64,000 nt of DNA, from the NCBI RefSeq assembly GCF_030272615.1, contig NC_081408.1, positions 769,569,336 to 769,633,335 on the forward strand, read 5' to 3'. Shown here one piece after another: positions 44,261 to 56,009 of the stretch. Every line of letters starts with the position of its first letter. Position 1 is the stretch's first letter. Source of the stretch: Cryptomeria japonica (taxonomy: Eukaryota > Streptophyta > Pinopsida > Cupressales > Cupressaceae). A model generated the notes under the pieces. The model did not search any database. It saw nothing but the letters and a program-made list of their open reading frames with translations, and was not told where the DNA came from. Position numbers and translations under genes: made by a program.

Positions 44261-45803
44261 AAACGCATTGTTGAAGGCCCCTATTTCACAAAGTCTTTTG
44301 GATCTAAAATTTACCTAACTTGTGTGCTTGCAGGAAGGGGTGATTATTTCAAACAATCCAAACTACTAATAAATCTTTGTTGCAGGTCCTTGGCAAGGGT
44401 TTTTGGATTTTTATTGTGTGCCTTATTTTCATAGACTACCAAACACTTCAATTGGTGCACTAAAATTGAATCATTGTCTTTTGTGTGTTGAGCAATAGGC
44501 TCTTTTTGTTTAATCTTTAGAGGGCCTGTCTTCTCGTGTGGTCATTAGGACTACTAGTGAGAAGAGAACGACCCAAGTGGTAGCGAGGAAAACCCACCTC
44601 TTCCGAACCACTATAAACAAATGTATTCATGGTGAAAACTATGGATAACGTGTGCTGATTAGTTCATACCAACACTATGTCTCCCCATAAACCCATTTGA
44701 TCAAATTTATTTGATCATTTGTAGGGCATAACCCCTACCGACTGGGAGCCTTCTGTATTTACAGAGCTGAAAGTGTCGCATGTATGGCACACGAGTGGAT
44801 GCCCTTACTAGCACCTTTTGGTTTTAGAAGCCCAAATCCTTCTAGTTGTTGGGGTAGGAGGTTGGACCTCTGGTAGCGGCCCACACACATACGGTTCTTA
44901 GTAGAGATACAAAGTTCACCATGGGGAGTTTTCATGGGGACTGATGCTTGGCTGACCCAAGAAGTGAGTGCCGAGGGTGGAGCCAGTGAGGTCAAGCATC
45001 TAAGCATCCGCTCTGAATAGCGTAGCCTCGGGGGTAAAACCCCATGTGGGATCAACAACTATTGTCTTGGCCAGCCATAAGAATTGTGCTTGACTTATTT
45101 TAAACATTCAAAACATTCAAAACCAAATAGCAAAACATTGTGTCTTTTGTGTCTTCAAGTGTATGCAAAACATTTTTACATCAAACAACACACTTTTCTT
45201 GGAGTCATTTTGAGTCTAAACACTTGCAAACATTGAGTCCTCATCAACATTGTGTCCTCTTGTCACGAAAAACAATCAAACATTTAGATTTGGTCACAAC
45301 CAACAACTTCACAAATTGGGAAAATTTTACAGTCCAGCAAACAAGAGCAATCAGTTTCGGAATTCTTGAGCTTCCTAGGTTGTTTCTCTAGGTTTTCATC
45401 TAGCATTCAACTTGTCTTTGGGTCTCACAAAGTCCATCATTGCTTTACACCTTACATTACATTCACATTTGTCTAAACTTGAGTCAAAAGGTCACTTGCT
45501 TGTCCTCATCATACTTTGTCAACACACTACATACAACAACACTTTGCTAAGTGGTCCCTCATCAAGGTTTCTTACCTTTGGGTCTCATTTGGTCTTAATT
45601 AGAGTCAAGGTCAACTTACCTCATCAAGAGAAACTATCCTCTCTTTGGAAGTCACACCTAATCTACTACATACATACTTGGTCTTACACTTTGGACATTT
45701 GCAAGTACACCTCAGATTCATTTACATTCCATCCAACTCTTGGTCTTCCATACTTTTTTTTCATTTTCATCTAGTCTTACACATCTTGGTCAATACCTAG
45801 TTC
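44261..45803 (+). other. E4 untranslated leader
   Basis: About 1.5 kb between the tandem repeats and the gag start, with no long ORF. It includes a GC-richer block at 44530-45060 (CCGACTGGGAGCC, GCCTCGGGGGTAAAACCCC), which looks like conserved leader sequence of Tat-type elements. Short ORFs here show no similarity that I recognise. Confidence 0.5.
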
Positions 45804-48800
45804 ATGGTTGAAACCCGTCTTCAAAAATCTAGGAGAGAAACTAAAGAGGTTCAAGAGTCTGCAAACATGAGTTCTTATGAGTATGACAATGATATCTTTT
45901 TCAATTTTGATCATACTACATTACCTGACATGGATGCCTATAGAAACATTCCAAATGTTGAGAACATGGACACTATAAACAACAATGCTACACAAAATGA
46001 CAATGTGGACAACTTTTCAGTACATTCAGCAGATGTGGAAGAATCCATCGTGAATCCCCATTTCAAATGATTGGTTGAGGAAATAATGAGGAGGGATAGA
46101 TAATACTTCTTACAAATGATGGCACAAAGTGGAGCCAAGATACGTCATGATTTTGACATGTCTCAAATAATGGAACATAGACCTTTGCAACAACCTCACT
46201 CCAATATGGATCAAAGGAGACCTAATAATGGAGGAAATAGAGGACCACACATGGTACCTGAATCACCATCAGCTTTGCTTAAAAAACCAGAGGTCCCACA
46301 TACACATGGTCAAACATATGATACTCACCTTCGTAGACCATTATGGAAGTCTTATGCAGACAGATATGCTCAATCACATATCAATGCTAAGGATCAACCA
46401 CCAAAGCAATTGGATATTCAAAGGCATGCTCAAAATTTGGACACAAGGAAACCCCGTGTCAAATTTGGGGGCAACACATTAAAACATGACATGCCTGTAG
46501 AGTATGGTATACATGGACAAAATAGATATTTCATTCCTCAACATGAATCTATACCAAGTGGTCCATATACACAGCATCATTACATACCTCCTCCATATGA
46601 ACATGTGTATGATCAATATCATCCATATATGCAACATGCTTCTCCTCCTATTGGTGCCTCAAGCATGGGTTATGGTCCAAGAAGTCGATCTCCACCTAAG
46701 AGCAATTTGGAGCAACAAATTAGGGACTTACAAAAGAAAATGGAGGACATAAATACACCAAAGCCAACATACACAATGAGAGACATATGTCCTTATCCAT
46801 TTGACAAGAGCATTCCAATGCCTCCTTTTCCTACACACTTTGTGATGCCTAAATTTGATAAGTATAGAGGAAAAGGGGATCCTAAGGCACACATAAGACA
46901 GTTTTTCACAGCTTGCATTGAGGTAGCAACAAAAGAGACATATTTGATGAGATTATTCCCACAAAGCCTAGGTGATCAAGCTATGGAATGGTTCTCCCAA
47001 CTCCCACCTGGTATTAAGTCATGGGGTGACTTAGCAGAGGCATTTATCCAACATTTCTCCTACAACATAGAGACAGACATATCAGTCACTACTTTGTGCA
47101 ACACCAAGCAAAAAGAGGGAGAATCTTTTGCATCATTCTTACAAAGATGGAGAAATCTAGCTAGCAGATGCTCTTGTGAAATTCCACAAAAACAAATGGT
47201 AGAGATGTTCACACAAAATGTTAACAAAGACATTGGCTATGATCTAAGAAAAGCTTGTTTGTCCACCTTCAAGGACGTTATTGAAAAAGGCTTAGCGACA
47301 GAAAAGGTCCTAATTGAACAAGGAGTCATCAAGATATTCAAGGAAAACAAAGATGACTTTAAAGGAAAAGACAAGCCAAGATTTTGGAATAAAAACAAGA
47401 ACACAGTCAATGATGGTGTTGTTGATGCCAACACAGTGCGACCCAAATTCATTTTTTCTAGATCAAGTTCTACAAACAATCAAGTGAATACTCAAACAAC
47501 TTCTAGATCACGAAGGAAGTACACTCCATTGGGAGAACCACTTGAGTCAGTCTTCAAGAAGCTAGTGGCAAACAAGGTGATCACAGTTGCAGATTTTCCT
47601 CCATATGAACCAAAGGTTAAACCAAATTGGTGGAATGATGATGAGTATTGTGAATTTCATAAGAGCAAGGGTCATAAAACAGGTAATTGTCATCGACTGA
47701 AGAATATTGTGCAAGATCTCATTGATAGAGGTGACATTGAGATTGAGGGACACTCATCCAATCAAGAACATGAGATGTTTAAGGAGCCATTCCCAAAGCA
47801 TGACAAGGGAAAAGCTAAAGCCACAGATGATCAAACCAACTATACTAGAGCACCTTACAACTATGATTCAACCATCAATCACATCTTGATGGACAATTAT
47901 GTCTCTACTATTATCATCAAGGACAAAAACCCTGAGAATCCTACTCAGAGACCCAAGATTGTCCTAAAAGGTGTTGGATCTTCTTTCGAACCTACTTCTG
48001 AATGTCATGTTACAACTCATCGAGGTAAAATTACTTTGCCAGGTGCTTCAACTAAAAACACCACTTCTTCATCAACCAAACCTGAGTATGACCTTGTAGA
48101 ACAGTTAGGGAAGACACCCGCGCTCATCTCCATCCTTGAGCTCTTACGCATATCCCCTGCTCATAAAGCTATTCTTGACAAAATCTTGAGAGACACCACC
48201 GTTCCTACTGATCTGAACGTGGACTAGTTTCAAGCCATGGTGGGATACCTTTCCATTCCACACTCCCTTACTTTCACAGAAGCCAATGATGCCTCCGTAA
48301 GTCAGCCACATAATGCACCATTACACATTGAAGCCTTCATACACAAACATAGAATAAAACGAGTCCTGGTAGATGGAGGAGTAGGTCTAAACATTTGTAC
48401 ATTGAGCACTATTAAACAATTGGGATATTCTGACAAAGCTATGAATTCTACAAACAAAATTACTATCAAGGCATATGATGATGAAGAGCGTTCATCCAAG
48501 GGCATAGTCACCTTACCTCTCAGAGTTGGGCCAGTTACAAAGGATGTGGTTTGTCAAGTCCTAGACCTGGATCTCACATACAACATATTGCTAGGACGTC
48601 CTTGGATTCATGAAATGAGCGCAGTCCCATCTACATATCATCGATGTATCAAGTTTCCACACAATGGAGTTGAAGTGACCGTCAAAGCAGATCCAAATCC
48701 ATTCATATATTGCAACAATCTACGACCTAGATCAGAAATAACAATTCCAGCTAATCGAGAAGCTGTTCCATCTTTAGCATATGTGGATCCAGAATCCTTT

Positions 48801-48851
48801 AAAGCTTCTACATCAAAACAAACAGAGCTCAAAGAAAAATTAAAGATTTAA
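45804..48851 (+). pseudogene. E4 gag-protease with in-frame stops
   Basis: From ATG 45804 one frame runs through gag and protease. Stops are at 46068 (TGA), 46101 (TAA), 48225 (TAG) and 48849 (TAA); each fits CGA/CAA/CAG with a C-to-T change. The long N-terminal part is His/Pro/Tyr-rich (46200-46690). The gag core (about 46850-47350) has FFTACIEVATKETYLMRLFP, then AMEWFSQLPPGIKSWGDLAE and FLQRWRNLASRCSCEIP. A CEFHKSKGHKTGNCHRLK finger is at about 47650-47705. Protease (48237-48851) has RVLVDGGVGLNICTLSTIKQ, the DGG active-site variant common in this group. It would form the capsid and mature the polyprotein. Confidence 0.9.
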
Positions 48852-49625
48852 GACATGGGATGTGGTGAGTATATCTTTCATGTTGATCAACTCCCACTAT
48901 CTCCTAGGGTATTCAGTCGACAGGAACAACCTACAAACAATTTGCAATGCCAAGGAATTGCGTGTGAACCACCTAGTGTTGTGGCTACTAAGTCTGAATG
49001 CAAATCTCCTCTAGTGGTGCAAGAAACTCTTGATATCAATAGTCCTAAGAGTGGTTCCAACAAAGAATCTATTGAGCATATCACCAGCCCTCTTGCGAAC
49101 TCACATAGCTCTACTATTTCATCCACTCATTCCATTTCCACTCCACTTCCAGACTTGGATCAACAAGAATTACAAAAGCCCTTACTCATTGGAGATCAAA
49201 AATCAAACTTTGAAAGGAAAAATCTAAAAGTCAAAAATAAAGAAAAGTCCTTTAGTCCAAATCAAAATCAAAAGCTACTGGACTCTGCAAAAATCAAAGT
49301 AAAGGATAAAAATCCTATAAACCAAAAAGAGCAAGAGTTGATCTCCCCTAATATCAAAATAACTGGGGGCAAAAGTTATACAATTTCAAGTAAAAAAGAA
49401 CACTTGTTGATCCTGAGTCTCCATCATGCTATCCTACTTTCACTTCTTTTCACAATCATAAGCCTTCATAACTCATCCACTTGTTTCGCACATCCTTTCC
49501 CTTCTGGCAATACATCATGGACCTTTAATGGAGCTTCCTCAAGGGACTTTGTTATCAGGCCCAAACTTCTTCAGGTGACACGCATATGGGCTTGTGTAGT
49601 TCACACGTTAGTAATTCTATCTTAG
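48852..49625 (+). pseudogene. E4 protease-RT linker, truncated
   Basis: The gag-protease frame continues past the TAA with CGEYIFHVDQLPLSPRVFSR, then a Ser/Lys-rich linker. It then reaches NTSWTFNGASSRDFVIRP, where an RNase H-like 'W-(L/F)-x-DGA' start would be expected. It ends at the TAG at 49623. No RT motifs (no xxDD, no FGLTNAP block) are present, so RT and most of RNase H/integrase have been lost by a deletion or recombination whose junction is probably at 49490-49660. Confidence 0.6.
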
Positions 49626-49918
49626 TTCCTTCATCAAGGAAGACAGACACTCCAGCTACACATCATTCAGTCAAGGAACAATGCAGCTACAATCACAAGG
49701 TAAAACCTCGCACATTTGAGGTAGGTGACTTGGTTCTCAGAGAAAATCCCAAGAATCAGTAAGATAGAGAGAAGAAGGGCAAGTTCAAACCAAATTGGCT
49801 TGGTCCTTACATCATTACAGCAGCATATGGATCTGGTGCACATCAGCTCTCAACTACAGAAGGTGAACCTTTGGAGGTTCCTATCAACAACATGCACCTT
49901 CGCAGGTTTTACACATAG
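49626..49918 (+). pseudogene. E4 integrase C-terminal fragment
   Basis: In a different frame from gag, the segment reads KVKPRTFEVGDLVLRENPK, a stop, then FKPNWLGPYIITAAYGSGAH and NNMHLRRFYT ending in TAG at 49916-49918. FEVGDLVLR and GP(Y/F)-I are the gypsy integrase C-terminal signature. The catalytic core is absent. This marks the normal end of pol and shows that the deletion removed the middle. Confidence 0.8.
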
Positions 49919-51640
49919 CTCTTTGGAATATCCCAATTCAAAAAAAAATTAAAAATTAAAAAAATTAAAAATACAAAAAAAATTATAAAACAAAAAAGTC
50001 ATTACTTGGTGAAAACCTGGCAAACAGGCGCCTTGTGACACAAAAAACATTGAAAAAATAAAAAAAGTAAAGAGAAATAATTTCGTCCAACGGTGAAAAC
50101 CACTTCGGTGGCGCCCTGGGCAAGTACCATGGTGAAAATTGGGTCACCAGTGCCATGTGTAGAGACATTGCTCCTCCCTCCTTCAGGATTCACTTTCATC
50201 CTTTCACTTTGCACACACTCACGACCAATTCACCCATAATAAACTTACACATTCCCATCATGGCTTGTTATTGATCTACCCAAGATTGGTTAGCCATTCA
50301 TAATAAACCTCCCTTTCCATCCATAATAAATCAGATCCTATCTGTGGCTAAGGCAAATCCTACGTCTAGTGATGGGTGTGGAACTGAGAACATCACATGT
50401 TTCAAGGAGTACAGTTTCTTCCAGCTTCCTTCAGTCTATCTGCACACAATCTGCAATAAAGCAACATTTGCATCACAGGTCCGCAATAAGGTCTCGTCTT
50501 CTTCGCAATAAAGTATCAGTTTCATGGATTCAGTCAATTTCAGATGAGACACAGCAGTAACAATGGGCTTCAATAAATCAAATCTTTCAACAGACTCAGA
50601 CAACATTATGGTTCAGTGCTATCTATCCATTTTGTGAAAGTAAACATTGTGACCACAATCGAATAAGACTTATACAAGTGACAAGAGACACTGAACTTGA
50701 GGACTACAGTGGGTGTTGGTGTTGAGTCTTGGTTTTCTTTTGATTTTATCTTTCTGGTGACATGTCTTTTAGCTTTTCCAGGATGTCTTTGACTAGAGAT
50801 TCTATCTCCAGGATGTCTTTGACTAGAAAGGCGAGGATGGGATATCATCACCTATTTTTCTTTGCTATCTGTGGATTGTCTCTTAGTAATGCTATGACTT
50901 GTCCAAGGATATGAGGACACTGAGAGTCTAGTGTGAACTAGGGCATTCCTTGTTTGTGACTGTCTTATCTCCATGCAAACAGGTACAATGACTTTCTGGG
51001 TCAAACATATGCCTCGATTGTCATAACCTACTTGCCATAATAAAGCTCAATGATGATAACGCACAAGAAGCTCTTTCATTTTCATATCTTCTGTCTTCCA
51101 TCCCCCTTTCTTGATTGACTTCCATCATCCTTCTCGAGTCCACGTAGCCTGCTATCACATGACTGAGTATAATAACACACCAAAAACATTTGCATCTCAT
51201 GTAGCTGCACCTGTATTACCACATATAAGCATTTCATACACACATATAGATATCACAACTACATCACATCCTGCACACAACACATATTAGCACATTTTAC
51301 ATTTTCATCATGTAAATAATTATTTGCATTATCGTATTCATCTGCATTACTTACATTCACATTTGCATCATGCATACACATATAAAACATAAACGAACAA
51401 AAAAAAAAAATATTGCATTGCATCATATACATATTTGCATCCATATCATAAGCATCACATAAGAACATCTCATCACATAGGTACGCATGCATATAGCTGC
51501 CACAAAGATGAATCATCTCACATATATATATAAAATGTCATGATACAATGATGTCAAAATCATATAGCTACAATCACCCGCAGGTGTCTACATCATCATA
51601 CAAAATGGTACAATACTGATACATAGGGAGCCCTCTACGG
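49919..51640 (+). other. E4 region between pol remnant and PMD gene, no gene
   Basis: It begins with an A-rich run (49937-50060) around GGTGAAAACCTGGCAAACAG-type sequence, found after pol in many plant gypsy elements. It contains a 20 bp direct repeat (CCAGGATGTCTTTGACTAGA near 50779 and 50809). It turns into a CAT/ACA-rich low-complexity stretch at 51170-51560. Short ORFs here appear random. Confidence 0.5.
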
Positions 51641-52806
51641 CTATGATGAATTCCCTTCCTCAGAGCCGGTTGGCCTCGATGGAGTCTGAGCCCTAGAAGG
51701 ACCCACCCCAAGATCATCTCTCTTGGCCCCTGTGTCCCCTGCAACCACCCCTCATGTCGCCCTATCCGGACAGAGGAACCCACTGATAACTCCTATCAAC
51801 ACTATTGGTAGTGCTAATCTTGTCCATGTCATGGTATCCCAGGCCACGTGTCCTGCCCTCATCTCCAATCCAGGGTCCTGAAATACCCATCTCAATGCCT
51901 CTCTGTCACCATCTTGATCGTATGGGATCAGCTCCCCATCGATCGGCACCCGCAGAATCCTGTATACATCCTCCAGGGTGACTGTCATCTCACCCATAGG
52001 CAAATGGAATGTGCATGTCTCAGAGTGCCATCTCTCAGCTAGCGCAGTCAGCAAACCCATGTTTGCCCGAAACTTAGGCACATACAATATATGTCTCAAA
52101 CCCATCTCCTCAATGGCAGCTCTATCCTGAAACAACAACTCAGGTCGCAACCTCTGTGTCAACGGGAATCTCTCCCGTGACTCCAACATCGACAAATACA
52201 CCTGCAGTCAAACAACTCAATCATGTCAGTTATAGTGGCATTCACTGTTTATCACAAAATGCTATCTAAATACATATGGCTATCTACCCTAGTGACACTC
52301 ACTGTTCATCACAAAGTGTTGCTATTTATCCTAGTGGTACTCCCTGTTCATCACAAAGTACTACGTGTGTTACACTCCCTGTTCATCACAAAGTGCTGCT
52401 CACATTTGCACTCCCTGTTCATCACAAAGTGCTGCTCATATTTTAGTACTCCCTGTTCATCACAAATTACTTTATCTTGGTACTCACTATTCATCACAAA
52501 GTGCCTTGATCTATCCTAGTCTTCCTAGAGGACCTGCTTGAGTGTATCCTCTCAGCAGCTTATCCAATCGACAGCGTATGTTCATCACAGAACTGCCAAT
52601 TTGACCTAGAAGATGCAAATTCATACTTTTCAAATGCAAACGTGCTTTCTTGACATAAATGTGCATTTATTACATTACCTAGTATGCATTAATGACAACA
52701 ATAAATGCATCAAAGTACGAGGAGGTTTTGTGGTACTCACCGGCTCTCCTGCCTCCGCTGGCCTCTACAATTGGCGAACACGGTCGAATATGTGAACAAA
52801 AGCCAT
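51641..52806 (-). pseudogene. Antisense PMD gene, copy 2, broken
   Basis: It has the same architecture as 1-1355. Exon 1 is 52741-52806 (ATG at 52806) with a GTGAGT donor; the intron is 52202-52740 with a CTGCAG acceptor; exon 2 runs from 52201 down. Exon 1 has a TAG where copy 1 has a sense codon (HIFDRVRQL then stop). Exon 2 reads LTALAERWHSETCTFHLP and TLEDVYRILRVPIDGEL, and reaches GFLCPDRAT followed by TGA (51752). Beyond it, VVAGDTGAKRDDLGVGPSRA continues in frame to TAG at 51641. Relative to copy 1, the PMD segment with LLQVWAYEHL is missing, so an internal deletion has occurred. A TATAAGAT lies upstream at 52898-52905. Non-functional. Confidence 0.85.
52239..52503 (-). repeat. Intronic minisatellite of PMD copy 2
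   Basis: Seven copies of the TGTTCATCACAAAGTG core, the same number and order as at 724-993. One copy carries AAATTAC and one TATTCATC variants. Confidence 0.85.
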
Positions 52807-53137
52807 TGCTGCTGACTGCTGCTGCCCTTTTCTCTCTCTACACTCTAATCTTGTGAATGTGTAGATGACAATGAGGATGTATTTTCCCCCGTGGTCTATC
52901 TTATAGCCTACCCTATCCCTTGCCTTCATTTTCTAAGTCAGTCTTCGTTATCCCGTGACTTTGTCACTTTATCCGGTCAATCCATTCTAGCCTTTCTTTC
53001 TTATCGAGAGATTGTTTGCAATCTTTTCACACATTTTCATCCAATCTCTCGAAGGGGCATATCATTCCCATCCTGGGGCAACTTTGTATCAGTTCATCTT
53101 ATCTTCTTTGAAACAACGCGACAAGTCACATTGTCTC

Positions 53138-53151
53138 AAAGAGGGGCAAAA
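53138..53151 (+). other. E4 polypurine tract
   Basis: AAAGAGGGGCAAAA lies immediately before the TG of the 3' LTR, identical to 1687-1700. Confidence 0.85.
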
Positions 53152-53920
53152 TGTAGACACCTAAAATTGTCCAGTCTAATTAAATAAATATTTTATTTAT
53201 TTAATTATCTAAGCCTAATTCTTCTATTAATTAAATAAATCCTTATTTATTTAATTAATTCATTTATCCTCTTCTAGCCTTATTTCTCATTTAAATAAAT
53301 ACATTTATTCATTGAAATTATCCTTTTCCTAAATTAAATAAATATCTTATTTATTTAATTATCCTACTTCTTCTATTAATTAAATAAATCTTTATTTATT
53401 TAATTAATTCATTAACCTTTTCTACCTATGACACATGTCATTCATCTTTTAATTCATACACTACCTACCCCTTTCATTATTTTATTATTTCATTTACCTA
53501 CCCTCTAATCCTAGCCGACCTCCTTTTACACCTCTCAATCTTATCCCTCCATTTCTTATAGTGTCTTCTATATAAGGAGATGCTTCCTTCATTATCAAAC
53601 CCTCATCGACAATTTGGAGGACTTGACTACATTACGATCCTACTTGCAACCACATTCCGTTCTTTGTTGAGCTCATGTGCACATAAAATCTGAGAGCAAA
53701 TATATATCAAGCAAGATCAATGGAGATAGGAAGAATGGAGATCAAAACCCTATTGGACATGTGATGGTATAATCTTTGTGATTTCATGTGATTTGCATTA
53801 TCTTAGGTAATCTTCATATGTTATGGTGGATCTTTGTTGATTGTTAGGCTAGGGTTTCGTGGTTGGATTCATTTAGCCTTTCAATATTGTTATTATTGTT
53901 ATCCATTTTCACCATAAATA
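53152..53920 (+). repeat. E4 3' LTR
   Basis: 769 bp partner of 42470-43238. It ends ACCATAAATA rather than ...ACA, so its terminal CA is changed to TA. Two substitutions hit one arm of the third AT palindrome. The GTTCT duplicate follows. Confidence 0.95.
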
Positions 53921-53925
53921 GTTCT

Positions 53926-54270
53926 AATTAATAGTTATGTGTTGAAAAGCCACGATGCTTGGTGACAATGTATACCCTCATATAAATGAGGGAACTTTTG
54001 TAACAATAAGGATCATTAGAGAAGAAGTAGAATATAGCCTCAGGCTTACTATTGCACCATTTTGCGAACATACATAATATAATCAGGCGTCTTTCATTTG
54101 TGTATATGTTGTGGATTACTGCATCTTTTTGTAGGCAGTTGCTTGTGATATTATCTAAAGGAGATAAGGTTACTTGTGTTCTTCCAGTAAAACTCTGTGT
54201 TTCATATTGTGGATTTGAATAAAAGATTTACTTGCGAATATAGTTTTGTATATAGTGAGTCTTTATATTA
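53926..54270 (+). other. E1 ORF end and downstream region
   Basis: AAT TAA (53926-53931) closes the E1 ORF. The next ~340 bp contains a promoter-like CTCATATAAATGAGGG near 53980 and a polyadenylation-like GAATAAAAGAT near 54218. It starts TGTTGAAAAGCC a few bases after the stop, so this could be the beginning of a 3' LTR of E1. I could not find a matching 5' LTR. Confidence 0.35.
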
Positions 54271-55543
54271 TCTCAACCATGGTGCGCCTGCATATGTATA
54301 TAGTTTTGTTTATAGGTGGAAAGCCTGAGGTTCAATGTCGAACTTGGTTGCTCTGATACCATATGTAATATTCCATTAATTCTATACTTAAAGAAAATAA
54401 ATTGTGATCTATATTAGGATAAAAAATTGAGCATTTCAAAATAAAACATAACTACTTCAGTTGAAGGAGAAAACTAACTAAATTTTCTTCAACATAATAA
54501 GAATCTAACTAATTTATCTAAAAGGAAGGTAATCTTTTAATGATAAAAAACATTGAACAAATATTATTAAGCTAATCAATATGAGAAAGGAATTCAAATG
54601 GCAAGTTTCATTTAAGGGAAGAGATAAAGGTTCAGAGGTTACAATTCATTTAACTTTCCAACTGAAACTTTTTGTATCAAGCCTCGACATAGTTTGGAAT
54701 AGGGAGAGCATCATCAAGGGATTCTCCATTCAATCGTAGACTTGCCAATCTCCCATGCCCCTTCCAATTGGAAGAGACCCAACCCTTCATGAGGGTGCAT
54801 TCTAAGGATTGGGTCTCTTTTACATCTAGCCATCTGATCTTGGTGTTCAAAACCTACAGGCAACTAGTCAGTCACACACTATAGGTAACCCCTAACTACT
54901 ATGACCATCTAACTAGTAGATGTATCTAGTTCATGTGATCTAACAATCACTTAGATAAAGCATCACCATCTTGGCCAAGGTTTTAACATTGCAAGCACCA
55001 ATGCGTTGTTAGTGTTCACCTCCCTTACTCGACTTGTACATCCAATTCTTGAGCTCAACAAACTCAATAGTTACCAACCATCTAAACAAACCATCTGCTT
55101 AATGTGTACTAACAATAATGGTTATTAACGACCATCATATGATAAATAGCATATACTTGAGCCAACTAACTCACTGGTTTACTAACCAACTATCTAGTGA
55201 ACTGTTTAATGTCTATTGGTTTACAAATGACATGAGAAGTCTAAAGAAGTCTTATAGCAATCATGAGTCAAGGATTAATGAAGAGATTTTTTGCATCCAT
55301 GATACAATCCTTAAAAGCATCCATGATACAATCTCAAACACACTTTTTACCGTTCTCTTGGTGATTGTGCCCAATTGTGTATGTCTTTCTTATGTATGAA
55401 AATGACATTTTGCAGCTTTCCACCAACAATGTATTTGAGATGTCTTTGATTTAGATATGGCATGAGCTTAGTCATAGAGTGAGACTAGGGAGTTGGACCA
55501 TCTCAACCATGGTGCGCCTGCATATGTGTATAGTTTTGTGTAT
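54271..55543 (-). mobile_element. Copia-LTR relic between 43 bp direct repeats
   Basis: A 43 bp direct repeat (TCTCAACCATGGTGCGCCTG...) at 54271-54313 and 55501-55543 differs at two positions. Between them, the complement of TGGTATCAGAGC (54350-54361) sits two bases before TGTAATATTCC (54364). That is the PBS/5' LTR junction of a minus-strand copia element. Only ~50 bp of internal region remains. The LTR's outer end is unclear. The ~1.2 kb between is otherwise non-coding. The direct repeats are too long for an ordinary target duplication. Confidence 0.5.
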
Positions 55544-55585
55544 TCATTAAAGATTTTCATTTAATTTTAATCAACTAAAGAGAAA

Positions 55586-55683
55586 TATTCATGACTTACA
55601 AGTAATAAAAAAACTTACAAGGATGAGGCATATTCATTACTTACAAGTAATAAAAAAACTTACAAGGATGAGGCATATTCATA
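55586..55683 (+). repeat. Two-copy ~50 bp tandem duplication
   Basis: ATATTCATnACTTACAAGTA followed by AATAAAAAAACTTACAAGGA occurs twice in succession (from about 55587 and 55635), nearly identical. It looks recent. Confidence 0.75.
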
Positions 55684-56009
55684 AATTTTGTAGTCCTACC
55701 TTGGATATCAACACTAGAAACAACTCATATTGTTCGTGTATAGACAAGACAATATGGGAGTTCATTATACCCAACAACTTGTGGTGTTGTTGTTCGTGTT
55801 GGCTCTGTTGGACCCTGCAATTAAGATTCAATATACATTATTCAATAAGATTAACTGTGCAACATAATGAAATATTGAAAAGTGGGTTATCTTGTTGAGC
55901 TTCGCTTGGTTTCGAGAATAGTTTAATATTCTCTACTTAACAGGGCCAACCATGTGAAGGTGGAAGCTCATTTGGCCCCTCCCCCCCCCCTAACATCACT
56001 CTAAATTCC

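Larger units (their letters stand above)
42470..53920 (+). mobile_element. E4: Ty3/gypsy element lacking RT, with antisense PMD gene
   Basis: Two 769 bp LTRs (42470-43238, 53152-53920) are flanked by GTTCT (42465-42469, 53921-53925). There is a PBS-like site at 43242 and a polypurine tract at 53138-53151. The body has a 2.5 kb leader with tandem repeats, then one gag-protease frame and a fragment of the integrase C-terminus; RT, RNase H and the integrase core are absent. A minus-strand PMD gene lies before the 3' LTR. The gag finger type (C-x2-H-x4-H-x4-C) and the long leader suggest the Tat/Ogre side of gypsy. LTRs differ at about 10 positions by eye (~1.3%), so this is the youngest datable insertion here. 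It interrupts the end of the E1 ORF. Confidence 0.92.

Noticed and set aside
44759-45058. 99-codon minus-strand ORF in the E4 leader
   Set aside because: It is antisense to the conserved untranslated leader, has no similarity to a known family, and its length is within chance.
46116-49918. Complete autonomous gypsy pol in E4
   Set aside because: No RT, RNase H or integrase-core motifs lie between the protease and the integrase tail in any frame.
23140-54270. Calling E1 a CACTA transposon from its CACTACTAC left edge and a TAGTG near 54250
   Set aside because: The proposed ends are not complementary beyond a few bases and the flanking 3 bp do not match.
53932-54270. Calling this segment the 3' LTR of E1
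   Set aside because: It starts TGTTGAA and has promoter- and poly(A)-like motifs, but no matching copy exists upstream of the E1 ORF.
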